A DNA stretch of 64,000 nucleotides, taken from Azolla caroliniana. Its lineage: Eukaryota > Polypodiophyta. The stretch is taken from the NCBI GenBank assembly GCA_043228905.1, contig JBHGNT010000010.1, positions 9,858,001 to 9,922,000 on the forward strand, in the 5' to 3' direction. The notes beneath the pieces were generated by a model. That model searched no databases. It was not told the origin of the DNA and saw only the letters and a list, made by a program, of their open reading frames with translations. The position numbers and the translations under genes were made by a program. The first letter of the stretch is position 1; each line of letters opens with the position of its first letter. Shown in pieces: positions 46,667-58,399 of the stretch.

Positions 46667-46750
46667 AACGACCTACATTCTGTCATACGCAGGAGAAGAA
46701 CAGAACTGAATGCTTCAAGATCTTCCGCATTGACGACCTCGCTTCCAACA
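46446..46750 (+). repeat. 3' LTR of copia L
   Basis: 305 bp, identical by eye to the 5' LTR except that the microsatellite (about 46616-46662) is longer and starts GTGT. Confidence 0.95.
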
Positions 46751-48475
46751 ACCGGAACCGGCCAAGACCCCGAATCGGATTCGGATGAAGAGCAGATGGA
46801 TGAGCCGGTCACGGAAGCCCAGAGACGGAGATATCCTCTCAGAGAGAGAAGGGCCCCCCGGAGATTTACGGATGCAGAGCATGTTCTGTTGACCGATGAG
46901 GGGGAGCCGGAAAGCTTCAAAGAAGCGAATGATGACACCCACAACCGAAAATGGTTAAGTGCCATGCAGGATGAGATGGATTCCCTGCATGAGAACCATA
47001 CGTACGAATTGGTGGAGTTGCCGAAAGGAAAGTGGGCACTCCAAAACAAGTGGGTGTACAAGTTGAAACCGGGAGATGCCGGAAAACCCCCGAGATACAA
47101 AGCCAGGATCGTGGTGAAGGGGTTCCAGCAGAAGAAGGGCATGGACTTCGACGAGATATTTGCCCCAGTAGTAAAGATGACCTCCATCCGGACGGTGCTG
47201 AGTATAGCTGCAAGCATGGACCTCGAGGTAGAGCAGTTGGACGTGAAGACGACATTCCTTCACGGTGACCTTGAAGAGGAGATCTACATGCAGCAACCGG
47301 AAGGTTTCGTGGAGAAAGAGAAGGAGCACCTGGTATGCCGGTTGAAGAAGAGCCTGTACGGACTGAAGCAGGCTCCCCGACAGTGGTACCGGAAGTTCGA
47401 CTCCTTCATGACCGATCAAGGGTACCACAAGACGCAGGCCGATCACTGCGTGTTTGTGAAGAAGTTTGAAGGAGGGGACTTCCTAATACTCCTTCTGTAC
47501 GTGGATGACATGTTGATCGTCGGACGGGACCAAGTCAAAATACGGATGCTGAAGAAGGCTCTCAACCGGACCTTCTCAATGAAAGACTTGGGTCCGGCAA
47601 GACAGATGTTGGGGATGCACATCATCCGGAACCGGTCAACGAAGCAATTAATGCTGTCACAGGAGAAGTATGTGACAAAGGTGCTTCACCGGTTCAACAT
47701 GTCAGAAGCGAAACCGGTCGGATCGACACTTCCAGCAAATTGCAAGCTATCCGGTAAGCAAAGCCCGAAGACGAAAGCAGAGAAGGCGGATATGATGAAG
47801 ATTCCATATGCCTCTGCTGTCGGGAGCTTGATGTACGCTATGGTGTGTACCCGATCGGATATAGGATACGCAGTCGGAGTGGTGAGCCGGTTCATGAGTA
47901 ATCCCGGCAAGGAGCACTGGAACGCGGTCAAATGGATACTCCGGTATTTGAAGGGCACTTCAAATATGTGTCTTCGATTCGGCTCCGGAAAACCTCAACT
48001 GGACGGTTTCACCGATTCAGACATGTCAGCTGATGTGGATACCAGCCAGTCTACATCCGAGTATGTAATGACATATGTAGGGGGAGCCGTTTTGTGGCAG
48101 TCGAGGCTGCAGAAGACAGTTGCATTGTCAACCACGGAGGCGGAGTACATGGCAGCGGTGGAAGCCGGCAAGGAAATATTATGGATGAAGGACTTCATCG
48201 GAGATCTCGGTATCCGGCAAGAGGAATACAGACTCTATTGCGACAGTGAAAGTGCCATCCACCTTGCTAAGAATGCAGCCTACCATTCTCGGACGAAGCA
48301 TATCCAGCGAAGATATCATTGGATCCGGGAAAGAGTAGATGACCAGGAGTTCGCGCTGACGAAGATCCACACGACCGAGAACGGGTCAGATATGCTGACC
48401 AAAGTTCTGATACCCGACAAGCTGGATGCATGCAGGAAGCGGATCGGACTGATCAGACACCCCATGCCGGAGTGA
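46751..48475 (+). pseudogene. copia K reverse transcriptase-RNase H, 3' part of split gene
   Basis: Continuation of K after L. The L insertion plus its 5-bp duplication (5491 bases) shifts the frame by one, and the open frame here is exactly the expected one, so no other frameshift has occurred. RT: NKWVYKLKPGD, KARIVVKGFQQKKGMDFDEIF, catalytic box LLYVDDMLIVG (about 47497). RNase H: YADFTDSDMSAD-like segment (FTDSDMSAD), ALSTTEAEYMA, LYCDSESAIHLAKN. Stop TGA at 48473-48475. No internal stops, so this half is well preserved. Confidence 0.9.
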
Positions 48476-48485
48476 AGGGGGAGTT

Positions 48486-48500
48486 TGTTGGGAGACAGGT
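48486..48500 (+). repeat. remnant of 3' LTR of copia K
   Basis: Fifteen bases TGTTGGGAGACAGGT matching the start of the 5' LTR, then sequence switches to B gag. Confidence 0.75.
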
Positions 48501-48501
48501 T

Positions 48502-50123
48502 TCACTTGTCTTCTAGCGCCATGTCCTCTATGTGCGTCGTTCGCACTTCCACTGGCTTCTCCGGCTCTGGCTCTGTCGACAACCTCTTCCTCTTCACCAA
48601 CTCCTTCTTGGCGATCCCGGACACTTCCCTCAGCGACAACTCCAGTTTGTTGTCAAGGATACGTTCCTCCAGGACCTTTTGCAGGTCCGTGTTCCTTTCG
48701 ATTTCCGTGCTCAACCAATACCCGGCCTTCTTGGCTTTATCCGGTGCACTGGTCGCACCGGCCTCATTCTGCCTTTGACCGAATCGGGTCTTGTACCGTT
48801 GCGAGGGCCCGGCCCCTCCGGTTTTACCTACTCGCTTGTCTTCCACCAAAACCTCGTAGTTCTGGCATACGGCTTCAATGAAGCCCGTCTTCTCTTTGAC
48901 CGGGTCGCTCCACCCAGTTACCTCCCGGACCCGTTTTTCCGCGCGGTCCGCTTCTTCTTTCCTTAGCCATGCGCCAGCGAGGCCTTTCAGCATCAACGGC
49001 CAGAATTCGGCCTCATTCGTCTTTCGGGCCTCACCACCTCCAACCCGGATCCCAGCCGACGCCGAGTAGTGGACGGTCTCCACGTGGCGAGCCGCCACTT
49101 CTCCATTAGCCGTTTTATACCCCCTCGTCCGACATTTAGGTCTAGGGCCCTTCGGATCTCGCTAGCGTGCACCCAACCGTTCCATAGGTACACCACGTTG
49201 GCTCTCATTGCCTCGACGAAGTCCCCGCAGTCCTTCCGGACGTGGCCGACCACTCCGCACCACAAACACCGGTTTCCAGCCAGAGGCCTTCGGTCACGGG
49301 CATGTTTACCGCCGTCCCTCTGTGCCTGTGCAATCTGGAGGTCCTTTACCATCCTAGTAATCTCCTCTAGAGATGCTCCTCCGGATGAGCCTTTGACCAT
49401 GCCGGTCGAAGTCGATCCGGTCTCGAGCCAGTCTCGGGTCTCTTCCCTTCGCGCTCACGGGGTTGGCTCGAGTTTCCTTGCTGCTACAGAGCCCACCCCT
49501 GTTGACCCTTTATCGACCCAATCTCGTCGTTTGTCGAAATGGCCACAGACTCTCTTCACCACGGCCCAGTCGGCCGTCAGCCCGTCATTAGTCTCTAGTA
49601 GGAGACCCACTTGCTCCCGATCCCTCGCATCCACCGACTTAACGAACAGCAGGACGCGACTTGTGTCTAGTACGGTCCGGTCCAGCGCCGAAAGACGCGC
49701 GAAGCGTTCTTCAAACTTCCGGAGGAGCACCAACGTGTTTCTTCCCTTTTCGGGGGTCTCTATCCATTCCATGAAGTCCCGTTTCGAGAGCCGAAGCGCG
49801 TCATCAAGCCCGTATTTTTCGAGGAGCCGACCTTCAAACTCCTCCCAGGTCCGGCTCTCAGCTTGTACCTCGAGCACCTCCGCATGGATGCCCGACATCG
49901 CCACCCGAGGGAACCCGGTCAGTCACCTTTCTTCCGGAATGTCTCTCATTACCATCTCGGCCCGGTAGGCCTCCAAATAGCTCGTGGCGTCCTTCCCACC
50001 GAACCGGCCTATCGTGCCGACGACCGCTTCAATAGCCCTATCGAGGGTGCATGCGCCTTCGGGCGCACTCACTATCCGATCCATAGCCGAAGCCATGGCT
50101 TCCGCGAGATCCGACCCCCTCAT
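48502..50123 (-). pseudogene. gag of element B, broken
   Basis: Minus strand, ATG at about 50123 (MRGSDLAEAMASAMDRIV). Pieces: 50123-49923 (SYLEAYRAEMVMRDIP), 49904-49455 (FEGRLLEKYGLDDALRLSKRDF, FEERFARLSALDRTV; capsid core), 49400-48993 (zinc knuckle CLWC-4-H-4-C near 49270-49230) and 49098-48502 (linker up to the K stub; ERNTDLQKVLEERILDNKLELSLREV). Matches the element A gag and linker in order. Frameshifts separate the pieces. The protease that follows in A is missing here. Confidence 0.82.
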
Positions 50124-50145
50124 CTTTCTATTCCTCTACCGCTTG

Positions 50146-50163
50146 TTCACATCGGGTTCACCA
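50146..50163 (-). promoter_or_regulatory. primer-binding-like site of element B
   Basis: On the minus strand TGGTGAACCCGATGTG begins four bases inside the 5' LTR; element A has the same site with one change (TGGTGAACTCGATGTG). The tRNA was not identified. Confidence 0.6.
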
Positions 50164-50167
50164 AATA

Positions 50168-50364
50168 CGTCGCGTTGTTACGCGCGTGCGTGGGGAACGA
50201 GGCGGGACCATCGGGGTCTTGGACCGAGAAATAGCTGAGAAGGAGGAGAGCGGAAACGCAACGGACGCACTTGCACACGCACAGACACGGGAGCACACAG
50301 GAATCATAGTCGAACAACACAACAAAATGAGACGACTAGAAGTCTGAGTATATGAACACGTATG

Positions 50365-50406
<42 letters not shown>

Positions 50407-50844
50407 GACGGTTACAACTAACATGCCGGCAAGGCGAACACCGACGCCTGTTCACTCACACACAGAAGAGCAAGATGGAGACTCTGCCGGAAGCACACGG
50501 GCGTTCCACGGAGCAGAGTCAGCCTCCCGAAAACCTACGCAAAAAATGCTATGGAGAGTGGCAGAGGAGAAGGGCTCAGTCCCAGTCCGGCAGCACTTCG
50601 TCCTCTCGAACGCGCGATACCTTTTTCATTCCTGTCCCTCTCTTTTATAGCCCAAGGAGGGAGGCCATTATCATCCGTTACATCACATTAATTCTCTCCC
50701 TATTGAATGCGTGCTACCTAGGATTTCACCTCAGCCGACTTGTACCTACCTACTTACTATACAACGAAAAGTGTGCTCACGTGTAAGGGCTGGTTTACAC
50801 ATGCTAAACTTGGTTTCCGCCTAGGGACGGTTTTCTTCATGACA
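50168..50844 (-). repeat. 5' LTR of element B
   Basis: 677 bp, very similar to 34144-34802. Starts CGTCGC where TGTCGC is expected and has a longer (TA)n run (about 50366-50402). Confidence 0.88.
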
Positions 50845-50848
50845 TCGT

Positions 50849-52060
50849 GTGATGATGTTGGCACTGACCGTTGATGGTACGATAGATAACAGATTTGCAC
50901 CAATCCATTTCTTTTTCTTTGGGAAATCAGGTACTAAGTGTTCTTTACCACACCTTGGGCATGATGCTTCTTTTTGGAACCACTCGATAAGGTCCTGTGA
51001 TTGTTGGGTGAGACTTTGCACCGGTAGTTGTGGGGGTGTTTCGAGTGGGGAGTGTCGTGGTCGTTGTGCCATCCGGTTGTAGTACTCATGTTTGGTTGGA
51101 CACTCGTTGACCATGTGTTGGCAATTGAAGCATTTCAATTATTGTTGCGATATCCTATTGACGGGCCCCTCTGTTCTCCTCTCAAGACGTAAAATGGTAT
51201 TTGGTTGCCTTCGAAGTCCACAAAGTGGGAAAGCACCTCTTCTTCCACACTGTACTCCCGATACGAGTCTTCATATTCGTGGGCACTCCCCCCCCCAACC
51301 TGGGTTTGGTTATCAGTGGCGTATTCTAGTTCGGCGAGGCGGGCTCCGATGCGCGATAGTGGGGATTGTTGGGGAAGTATTGCCGGTAGTTGTGGGTGGC
51401 TAAGCGGTGGAAGTGATCATGGGAGCTCAACCATTGGTGTTTGGCTATACCTTCCATTTGGGGCCTACCAGCAGTTCTCTTGAGAATGCATCATGAAGGC
51501 TTTGCACCACTTACAGTATTGAGGCCGCCGTTAGTGGAGGAGGGGACACTCATGCCCTGTGTGATGGCCATGGCACACCGTACACTTTACATTTTCTCTT
51601 TGGCTGTATGCTTGGGGTCTTTCTATATGGGGTGGTCTCGACGGTGTGGGTGGAGTGGGATCCGAGGGCTTCTTAGGGTTGTTCATAGGCCCTTGGGTGG
51701 GTATCCGTAAATCGCTCATTGAATCTTCGAAAGTCATCACTACCGTACAAGCTTCAGTGAATGACCGACACATCTTGGCAATCAGGAAATTTTGGAGTGT
51801 CGGGTCAAACAACCCATTGATGAAGCGGCTCATCAATTTTTCGTCTGACATCTTGTCACCCGGGCTACAACGATGGTGAAGGCTTTTCGTGTGGCGTATG
51901 TAGTCCCTGACAGTCTTGTTTGCTTCTTGCTTGAGGGCGAAAAGTTGGTCGATTGGGTTCCATTTATTCCCTCGATGAGAAAAATTTATCAGGAAACCTT
52001 CGATAACATACTCGAAGTCCGTGACAATGTCCTCATTCAGGGTCCTAAACCAAATTCCGG
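50849..52060 (-). pseudogene. C-terminal gag of element F
   Basis: Minus strand. 52056-51531 encodes the capsid C-terminal part (WFRTLNEDIVTDFEYVIEGF, FALKQEANKTVRDYIRHTK, FINGLFDPTLQNFL) and a cysteine cluster CTVCHGHHTGHEC. Further on are CKWC-type and CFNCQHMVNECP clusters (51130) and CPRCGKEHLV (50960), i.e. several zinc-knuckle-like motifs, some degenerate. Stops near 51530 and frame changes break it. Left boundary is B's target duplication; right boundary is H's. Confidence 0.8.
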
Positions 52061-52638
52061 TGTCGTGAGGATTTTCGGCCATGGTGAGAAAACCAAGTGG
52101 GATGGATAAAATGGGGATGTGCAACATTGCACATGCACTTGGAAGATTTGTAAAAGAAACAAATGTAAAAAAGGAAGGGTAAATGTAAGGTGTTAAAAGT
52201 GCACTACGAAAATTCATAAAGTGTAAATGTGATGTGCACTTATGTCCACATGCACATGTAGACTAAAGGGATAGTACATGAAATACGGGTGTAGTGAGTA
52301 GTGGGCATAGTGTGTGTGTGAGGAGAGGGAGTTAAGGCTCCATCAATCTCTCCTCCTAAGATAAAGGCCAAATATTCCCCCATCGAAAGAAAGGGGCGCT
52401 CTTCTTTATGTATTGTGCCTCACCCCTTACTACTATAAAGGGACTAAGAGGCCATTTTTGAGGGGCTTCCACTTTTTGGGTTTCTTTGGGTTGCCATTAG
52501 GGTTTCGGAATTTTGGGTTTTAGGATCTCGTTTTAGGGGTTTCATTCGTTTTCTTCTTCTTCTTCTTCTTTTCCCATATCTGGTTAGGGTTTCATCTAGA
52601 GGTTTACATTCGGCCTACACGGTCACGGTTGTAATTGG
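52061..52638 (+). mobile_element. solo LTR H, left part (split by G)
   Basis: Begins TGTCGTGAGG. With the right part (62624-62794) it forms a ~749-bp LTR ending CCACGACA, flanked by exact 4-bp repeats CCGG (52057-52060 and 62795-62798). Contains a TATA-like ACTATAAAGGG (about 52432), a (TTC)n run (about 52553-52572) and T-rich sequence, suggesting plus orientation. Removing it with one CCGG restores the F gag frame exactly. Confidence 0.82.
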
Positions 52639-53074
52639 TGTTACCCGTTCCTTTGGGTGAACACCTTCGATAGATCTGCGTCTATCGGTCTTCAAGGGCG
52701 TGGTACGTGAAGGCTCGTAACAGAGGCGTCGAGAGAGATACAGGGCTCAGAGAGAAAACACTAGCGAGGTCTTGATAGACATGGGCGGCGTTGAACTCAT
52801 AGGTATGGATCAAAGCACAGACTCATGGAGCAAAATGGGCACAAATCAGATATATTAGAACACGGCCTATGGCCGGTGACCTTACAAGTTTATCTAATTA
52901 CGAAGGACTAAGCTAGTGCTTCTGCCTATATTTTTCTTTTTCTCTCCTCTGAGGTACTGGTCCTCGTTTAAATAACTTTTCCCCTAATACACAGCCGAGC
53001 CGTCGGTGGCCCGTGATACTCGGACTCGGCGTTCGCTAATTTCCTAATTTTACATTTCTGTCCTCTGGACAACA
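52639..53074 (-). repeat. 3' LTR of element G
   Basis: 436 bp, TGTTACCCG to GGACAACA on the plus strand. Highly similar to 62163-62618; the latter has ~20 extra bases (ACTATGACAGAAAAGATTAC, near 62381). Confidence 0.92.
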
Positions 53075-53172
53075 CCTGGCACGCCCGTGGCACAGGACCT
53101 TGTCCGTCGGACCCACGACTTACAAAATACTAACAATATTACAAAAATTGCCTTTTAGGCATGATCCTCATT

Positions 53173-56100
53173 TCATTCCTCTTTTAAGATGTCGAGGATG
53201 CTTTCGGGGTCCGGGGTGGTGGCAGGGTGGTCTGGTTGAGTTTGGTCCGGGGGTGTCATATCTTCTCGGGCGTCCGCCTCAGGTGCGGCTGATTCTTCTG
53301 GTGGGGGTGTGGGTTCGAGGGCACTGACCTCTACTTCGACTGGATCTGGTACCGTGTGGGCGTCCATGGGATGTCTGTTGGCCGGGGCAAGTTCCTCCTG
53401 TGCCGTGTCCGTGATCTCCTTGCTGGAAGGTTCATCCTGCTGCTCTGTGGCCGTTGGAGGGCTGGTGGGGATGGCTGTGAGTCGTTCTCGTTCGAAGGCT
53501 TCTGCTTCCAGGCGAAACAGCATCTGACCGTCATTGAAGTCCTCCATTATTTGCTCAATTGCCGCGGTGTGAGATTTTGCCAAGGACTGGTAATCCTCGG
53601 TTAAATCTACACGCAGGTTTTGTATGCTAGCTTCGTCCATTTTGTAGAAGCCACGGCCCTCCTTCCGTCGGTTCTCGGCGTCGGCGCGTAAAATATGCAA
53701 TTCGGCAGCTTGGGCTGCCCATTCGTCTCCTGCGCGACTTAATGTTTCCTCGACCTTTTTGGTAAGGTGCTGGCATTGTTTCTCGATCAGTATTCTGACA
53801 GCCATGCCGGGTTGTGCTTGGATGGCTGCTAATTCCTGTGTTCTTAGCTCCTAGATGGCTTGAGTGTTCTTTGCATCCGCGGTTACGAGCTGGAGAGCCT
53901 GCTCGTAATGCTTGGTGAGTTCTTCGGTGGCTTGCTCCCGTTCTTTTTGACACGTGGCCCGGATTTGTTCCCGTTCGACGATTCTCTCTCCTTGTAGGGC
54001 GAAGTAGGAATCCGATAATGCGTCTTTTTGCTCTGAAAGTAGCTTGCATTTGATGAAAAACTCGTCAGCCATTTCTTTAAGGGTCGTACGCTGACTCTGC
54101 AGCTCGGCATTCTCCGCGATCATCCTCTCCTCCCGTTGGAGATTTCTTTCCTCCTGCCGATGGTTCCAGTCTTTCGCATTGTCGAGCGCGGCCTGTAGGT
54201 CTAGAACCTCCTTCTCTTTCTTCACCACTTTGGCTGCGTATTCCTCCAGCTTGCTTTTGAGTTCGGCTTCTTTGCCCGCGGCTTGCGCTTGTACCCGGCC
54301 TAGTGCTTCGTTCTGCTCGTGTATCCTTTGGTCAGCCTGGGGTCTAATCTCGGCCATCTGCTCGGAAGCTTCTTCTTTTAGGTGAGCCATCGCCTCTTGA
54401 TGCCGTTGTTTGTGTCTCTCGGTTCGCCGTTGTTCTTCTTTAAGCTCCGCGCGGTAATCCCGGAGCGGGGGTTATGTCTGGGTTGCCACCTCCTTGGGTG
54501 CACGAGGTGGTGGTATCTCGGTCTTCTCCATGGGCGTGGGTGCCTCGGTTGTTGTGCAGGCATCGACCATTTGTAACGAGTCCGTTTGTGTATTGGCCTG
54601 CACCGTCAGGATTGAGTCGGTGATGGTGCTTTCATCCATCATTGTTATGCGTGGAGGCGCTGGGAGGGCCTCGGTGGTCAAGACCGGAAGGCTCAAGAGT
54701 TGTTGTTCCAGCCGGTTTTGCTCCCAGGCTGCTAGCTTCTGGTTCGCAGTGTGCCATAATTCTGTAGCCATCTTAGCCTGTTTTTGGGCTATTTTTATCT
54801 TTCGGGCCATGTCTTTGGTTGCCTGCGTAGTGCAATCCAGGTCCCGATATGCCTCGATAAGGGTCGTGTTCAACTCGGGGACTTCCATGAGGAGAGCAGC
54901 CTGTTTTTCCTACTTCTTCCTCCCGATTTTTTGTAAAGCCCTCTCCTCCTGGGGCTCAATTTCACCTATTAGCGCACGTTGAATCATTTTTGTTTCGGCG
55001 TGCTCCTCCGCCATTCGAGCGGCTGCCGCGACTTGGGCTCTGGCGAGGAAGTCGACCAGCTCAAATGTCGTACCGAGGCGTAGGAGCGCACTAAATTCGT
55101 AAGCCTCCGCGGGGAGGTCCTTATACCCGAGGACTTCATCCTCTGAGGTCTGTGTTGTCTACCCATGCTCGATCTTTCCCTGGTTCAGCGATGCCTCCTC
55201 AGGGATGATGGCCAGGTTGCGCTGTCGGACAACTAAGGCTTGCTCCTATTGTGGCTCTTTCTGTTCTTCCGAGGACTCGCGGTTGAGTCTTCTTCTCTTG
55301 CTTGGCTGTGTTTGGGGTTCCGGGGCCGGTAGTGTTGTTTCCTCCGCCCGCTTCCTTTTTTGGGGTCGTGGTGGTGCAGCCTGTTGTGTGTTGGGGCGTG
55401 GGCTAGGCCCTGGGGACGTTACCGAGGGGTGCGACGTTGGCTGTCGAATGGTGACGTCATCAACCGTGTTGTCTTCCGTGGCTACCTCCTCCCATTCTTG
55501 GCAGGTCTCGGAAACTGCCCTTTTTTGTTGGGGTTGGGTGGGTGGTGGTGCAGGTGTGGGGTTTTGGTCGGCCGCAGGAGGTGAAGGCGATGTGGGCTCC
55601 TCCCATGCTTTGTGGCTGATGGCAACGAATTTCTCTCTCTGCCTTCGTGGTGGTGGTGGGGACGTGAGTGTGCGAGGGGAAGGAAGAGAAGAGGGTGGGT
55701 ATAGAACCATCAAAAAGTGGGTAAGAACAGACAACATCTTCTTACCGGACTGAAATGAAGCTAAGGCGACGCGGAGTTCCTCGCCAATCGATTATGTTTC
55801 CTTCATACGCGCTGATTATGATGGTTGCCTTGTTCTATGGCATGCTCGTTGGGTTCATATGCACAAACGCATACTCCATTAATATACGAGCAATCTCCCC
55901 GAAAGCTTTGTTGGGACCGCCATACGTGCGATATGCCTTCCCTGAGGCTGAGTACTCACCGAAGTACGCCTTCATCTTTGATGCTGGGGGTATGTCGACC
56001 TCATGGTCCCCTCCCCGTTGCAGGTCCAAAACAGCCTGAAGCACGTTGTTGGTGATGGCTTCGGGAGTTATGCGTTTAGCCACACCTTGGGCATCTGGGT

Positions 56101-56257
56101 GTGCGGGGGCATCGATGATCTTCAGGTAACCGCCCATTCCCTGTTCATGGAGCCAGGCGCGGGTTTCTGTTGAGGTGGTAAGAGGCATGGTGGAGATGGA
56201 GACGGGGTTCGACTGTGTGGAAGCATGAAGAAGAGTGATGAGGCGAGGGCGAGACAC
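53173..56257 (-). pseudogene. accessory ORF of element G, after pol, broken
   Basis: Minus strand after integrase. Pieces: 56257-55835 (head; WLHEQGMGGYLKIIDAPAHP, MKAYFGEYSASGKAYRTYGG, a compact unrecognised domain), 55737-55246 (Pro-rich with basic PQKRKRAEE and KRRRLNRE that look like nuclear signals), 54888-54472, 54390-53851 and 53805-53173 (long coiled coils; EELTKHYEQALQLV, EYAAKVVKKEKEVLDLQAALD; acidic Pro-rich end). Frame changes separate the pieces. Overall layout parallels the F accessory ORF. Function unknown. Confidence 0.65.
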
Positions 56258-56803
56258 AGGAGGAACAACAGGAAGGGGAAGTCCAGCAAAGGGGTTATGA
56301 GAGCGAAAGAGGGCTTGAGAGCAAGAGCGTTTAGCGTGATGAGGGCGAGACGGGGTTTCTGAGCTTGAGAGCGATGGAGATGGGGAGCGATAATGGTTTG
56401 TGCTGCGTTTTGGAGACAGTTTTAGTAACTTACTCCTAGGGTTTTGTGCCTGAAGCTAATCCTGAAGATTCTGAGTCGTGGGTGCCATAATAAGTGACTA
56501 GCACCACGTGTCCTGAAGGTGAGTGGGGTGCTTCTAGTGCTTTGCATGTGCTTAAATAGGTACTAAATGAGTGGTGGCGATGGGTGCTCCTAAAATTGTG
56601 GGTGCCTAGGTGGGTGGTGTAGGTGTAGCTAATCAGTGGCTAAACTATGGTTAATCCTACCTACTACTACTTTTATTAATTTCAAGAAGGTGGGTGAGTC
56701 CTTATTCAGGGGGACACGTGGCGTCCTCCGTGGTGGTCTCCCGAGACTTGTTTGTGCCGTGTGGCTCGGTAAACGGGTTGGGTGGTGTAGTCCCTCGATA
56801 TGG

Positions 56804-58345
56804 TCAAAGTCGGAAACCATTGGCCCAGCTTTTGACAGTGTCGCCGGCGAGTGTGCCGAGCTGGAACGTCCCGTTGAACTCGTCGATAATCCAGAATGGA
56901 CCGGTCCACCGAAATCTTAATTTTCCCGGCATTGACCCGAGTCGTGTTTGAAAAAGAAGAACTGGTTTGCCGATGGTGAGCTCCTTCTCCAGCCCGTGTC
57001 GATGTTGATCCACGAAAGCCTTGCGTTGCCGTTGGCATTGTTCAAGTTGGGCCATACTCTCTATCCTATCTTCGCCGAGTTCGAGGAGTTGTTCCAGCCG
57101 GGATTGCTCGGATTGGGCCTCGAGGAGCCGTGCTTTGACTTGAACTCGGAGGCTCGGGACTTGGAACTCGACGGGCATTATGGCTTCTAACCCGAACGCC
57201 ATTCGAAAGGGGGTCGATTGGATGCTTGTTTTGAAAGTCGTACGATACACCCACAACGCGCTCTAGAGTTTGTCATCCCAATCGGTCTTGTTTTCATTGA
57301 CAATCTTCTTCAGTATGGTTTGGAGGATTTTATTGGTCGATTCCGCCAAGCCGTTCGCCTACGGGTAGTATGGTGTGCTTTTCTTGTGCACCACCGCGTA
57401 GTGGTGTGTAAGCTCACGTATTATATGATTGATGAAGTGCCCACCTTGGTCACTAACAAGCTTGATTGGGCATCCGTAATGGCACCGGAGGTGCTCGTAC
57501 ACGAATTTAGCCGTGGATGCCGCCGTGTTATCTCGGAGTGCCATAGCCTCGACCCATTTGGTGCAGTAATCCGTGGCAACGATAATATACCTATTCCCTG
57601 TTCGGGCCGCAGGTGGTTTGAAAGGGCCTACAAAATCCAAACCCCATTTTTGAAATGGGTCCAACGGAAGAATCGGCTAGTGTGGCATCCGTGACTGTTC
57701 CATTGGTTGCCCCAGTCGTTGGCACAAATCACACTGCCGGCAAAACTCGTGAGCGTCTTTCTTCGTTGTCGGCCACCACAATCCACTTTGCCAAACTTTC
57801 CTTGTCGTGGAATCCCCAGCGTAGTGCCCCCCAACTACTCCCTGGTGGGCTTCCTGAAGAACGGCGTTCTTCTCGAATTGCCGAATCGCTCGGCGCCATA
57901 TGCCGTCCGAGCCTTTGTGGTAGAGAATGTCCGAGACGAGGCAAAAATTCCGGCTACGCACTGCTAGGCGTTTTCTCGTGTCAAGGGTCATGTGCTCGGG
58001 AGGTACACCGGTAGTGAGAAAATGGGTCATCTCCGTGATCCATTCATCTCCGTTATCGTCTGGTATCGTCGTCAAGTTAAATAGGCTGGCGTCCGGTAGC
58101 TCGTCGTACGTTGTTTTCGCCGGTTCTCCTGACTCAAGACGGCTCAAGTAGTCGGCGACGACATGTTGTACCCCGGGTCGATGCTGAATCTGGAAATCAA
58201 ACTCTTGTAGTAGGAGCATCCACCGAGCCAACCGTCCGGTAAGGGCTTGTTTATTGACCAAATAAAGAAGGGCCGAGTGATCCACGTGAAAGGTAAATTT
58301 TCGGCCCAAGAGGTAATGCCGAAATTTATTGATGCTATAAATCAT
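56804..58345 (-). pseudogene. RNase H end and integrase of element G
   Basis: 58345-57677 encodes the RNase H end (FRHYLLGRKFTFHVDHSALL, HRPGVQHVVADYLSR) and the integrase zinc-binding region (HQGVVGGHYAGDSTTRK, HEFCRQCDLCQR). 57664-57359 is the catalytic core (WGLDFVGPFKPPAARTGN, ATDYCTKWVEAMAL, LVSDQGGHFINHII, STPYYP). 57256-56804 is the C-terminal part (MAFGLEAIMPVEFQ, FRWTGPFWIIDEFNGTFQLG). A stop or shift lies at about 57360. Ty3/gypsy type without a visible chromodomain. Confidence 0.87.
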
Positions 58346-58399
58346 ACTGAGGGCCTCCCGCTCGGTGGTGGAGTAATTCTTTTCCGCGGTCGAGAGCCA

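Larger units (their letters stand above)
41265..46750 (+). mobile_element. full-length Ty1/copia element L, young
   Basis: 5486 bp with LTRs at 41265-41559 and 46446-46750, an exact 5-bp duplication ACCGG (41260-41264 and 46751-46755), a primer site, a polypurine tract and one uninterrupted gag-pol frame. The two LTRs look identical outside a (CT)n run, so insertion is recent. It is the most recent event in the nest and the only element with full coding capacity in the window. Confidence 0.95.
38239..48500 (+). mobile_element. Ty1/copia element K, 3' LTR mostly lost, carrying copia L
   Basis: Plus-strand copia inside B: 5' LTR 38239-38908, primer site 38911-38928, gag-pol 38938-41264 and 46751-48475, polypurine-like GAAGGGGGAG (48474-48483), and only the first 15 bases of the 3' LTR (48486-48500). 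Then B gag sequence resumes. Comparison with element A shows that B also lacks its protease region at this junction, so a deletion probably removed both. Confidence 0.85.
34144..50844 (-). mobile_element. Ty3/gypsy element B, carrying copia K and L
   Basis: Complete at both ends: 3' LTR 34144-34802, polypurine tract 34803-34815, pol (34877-38236), copia insertion (38239-48500), gag (48502-50123), primer-binding-like site (about 50146-50163) and 5' LTR 50168-50844. A 4-bp repeat TCGT flanks it (34140-34143 and 50845-50848). The F frame resumes on either side. The copy has lost the protease region and many frames are broken. Confidence 0.88.

Noticed and set aside
46613-46750. Start of K's RT frame inside the L LTR as a separate gene
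   Set aside because: The open frame simply extends back through L's 3' LTR; the real K frame is joined at the ACCGG site.
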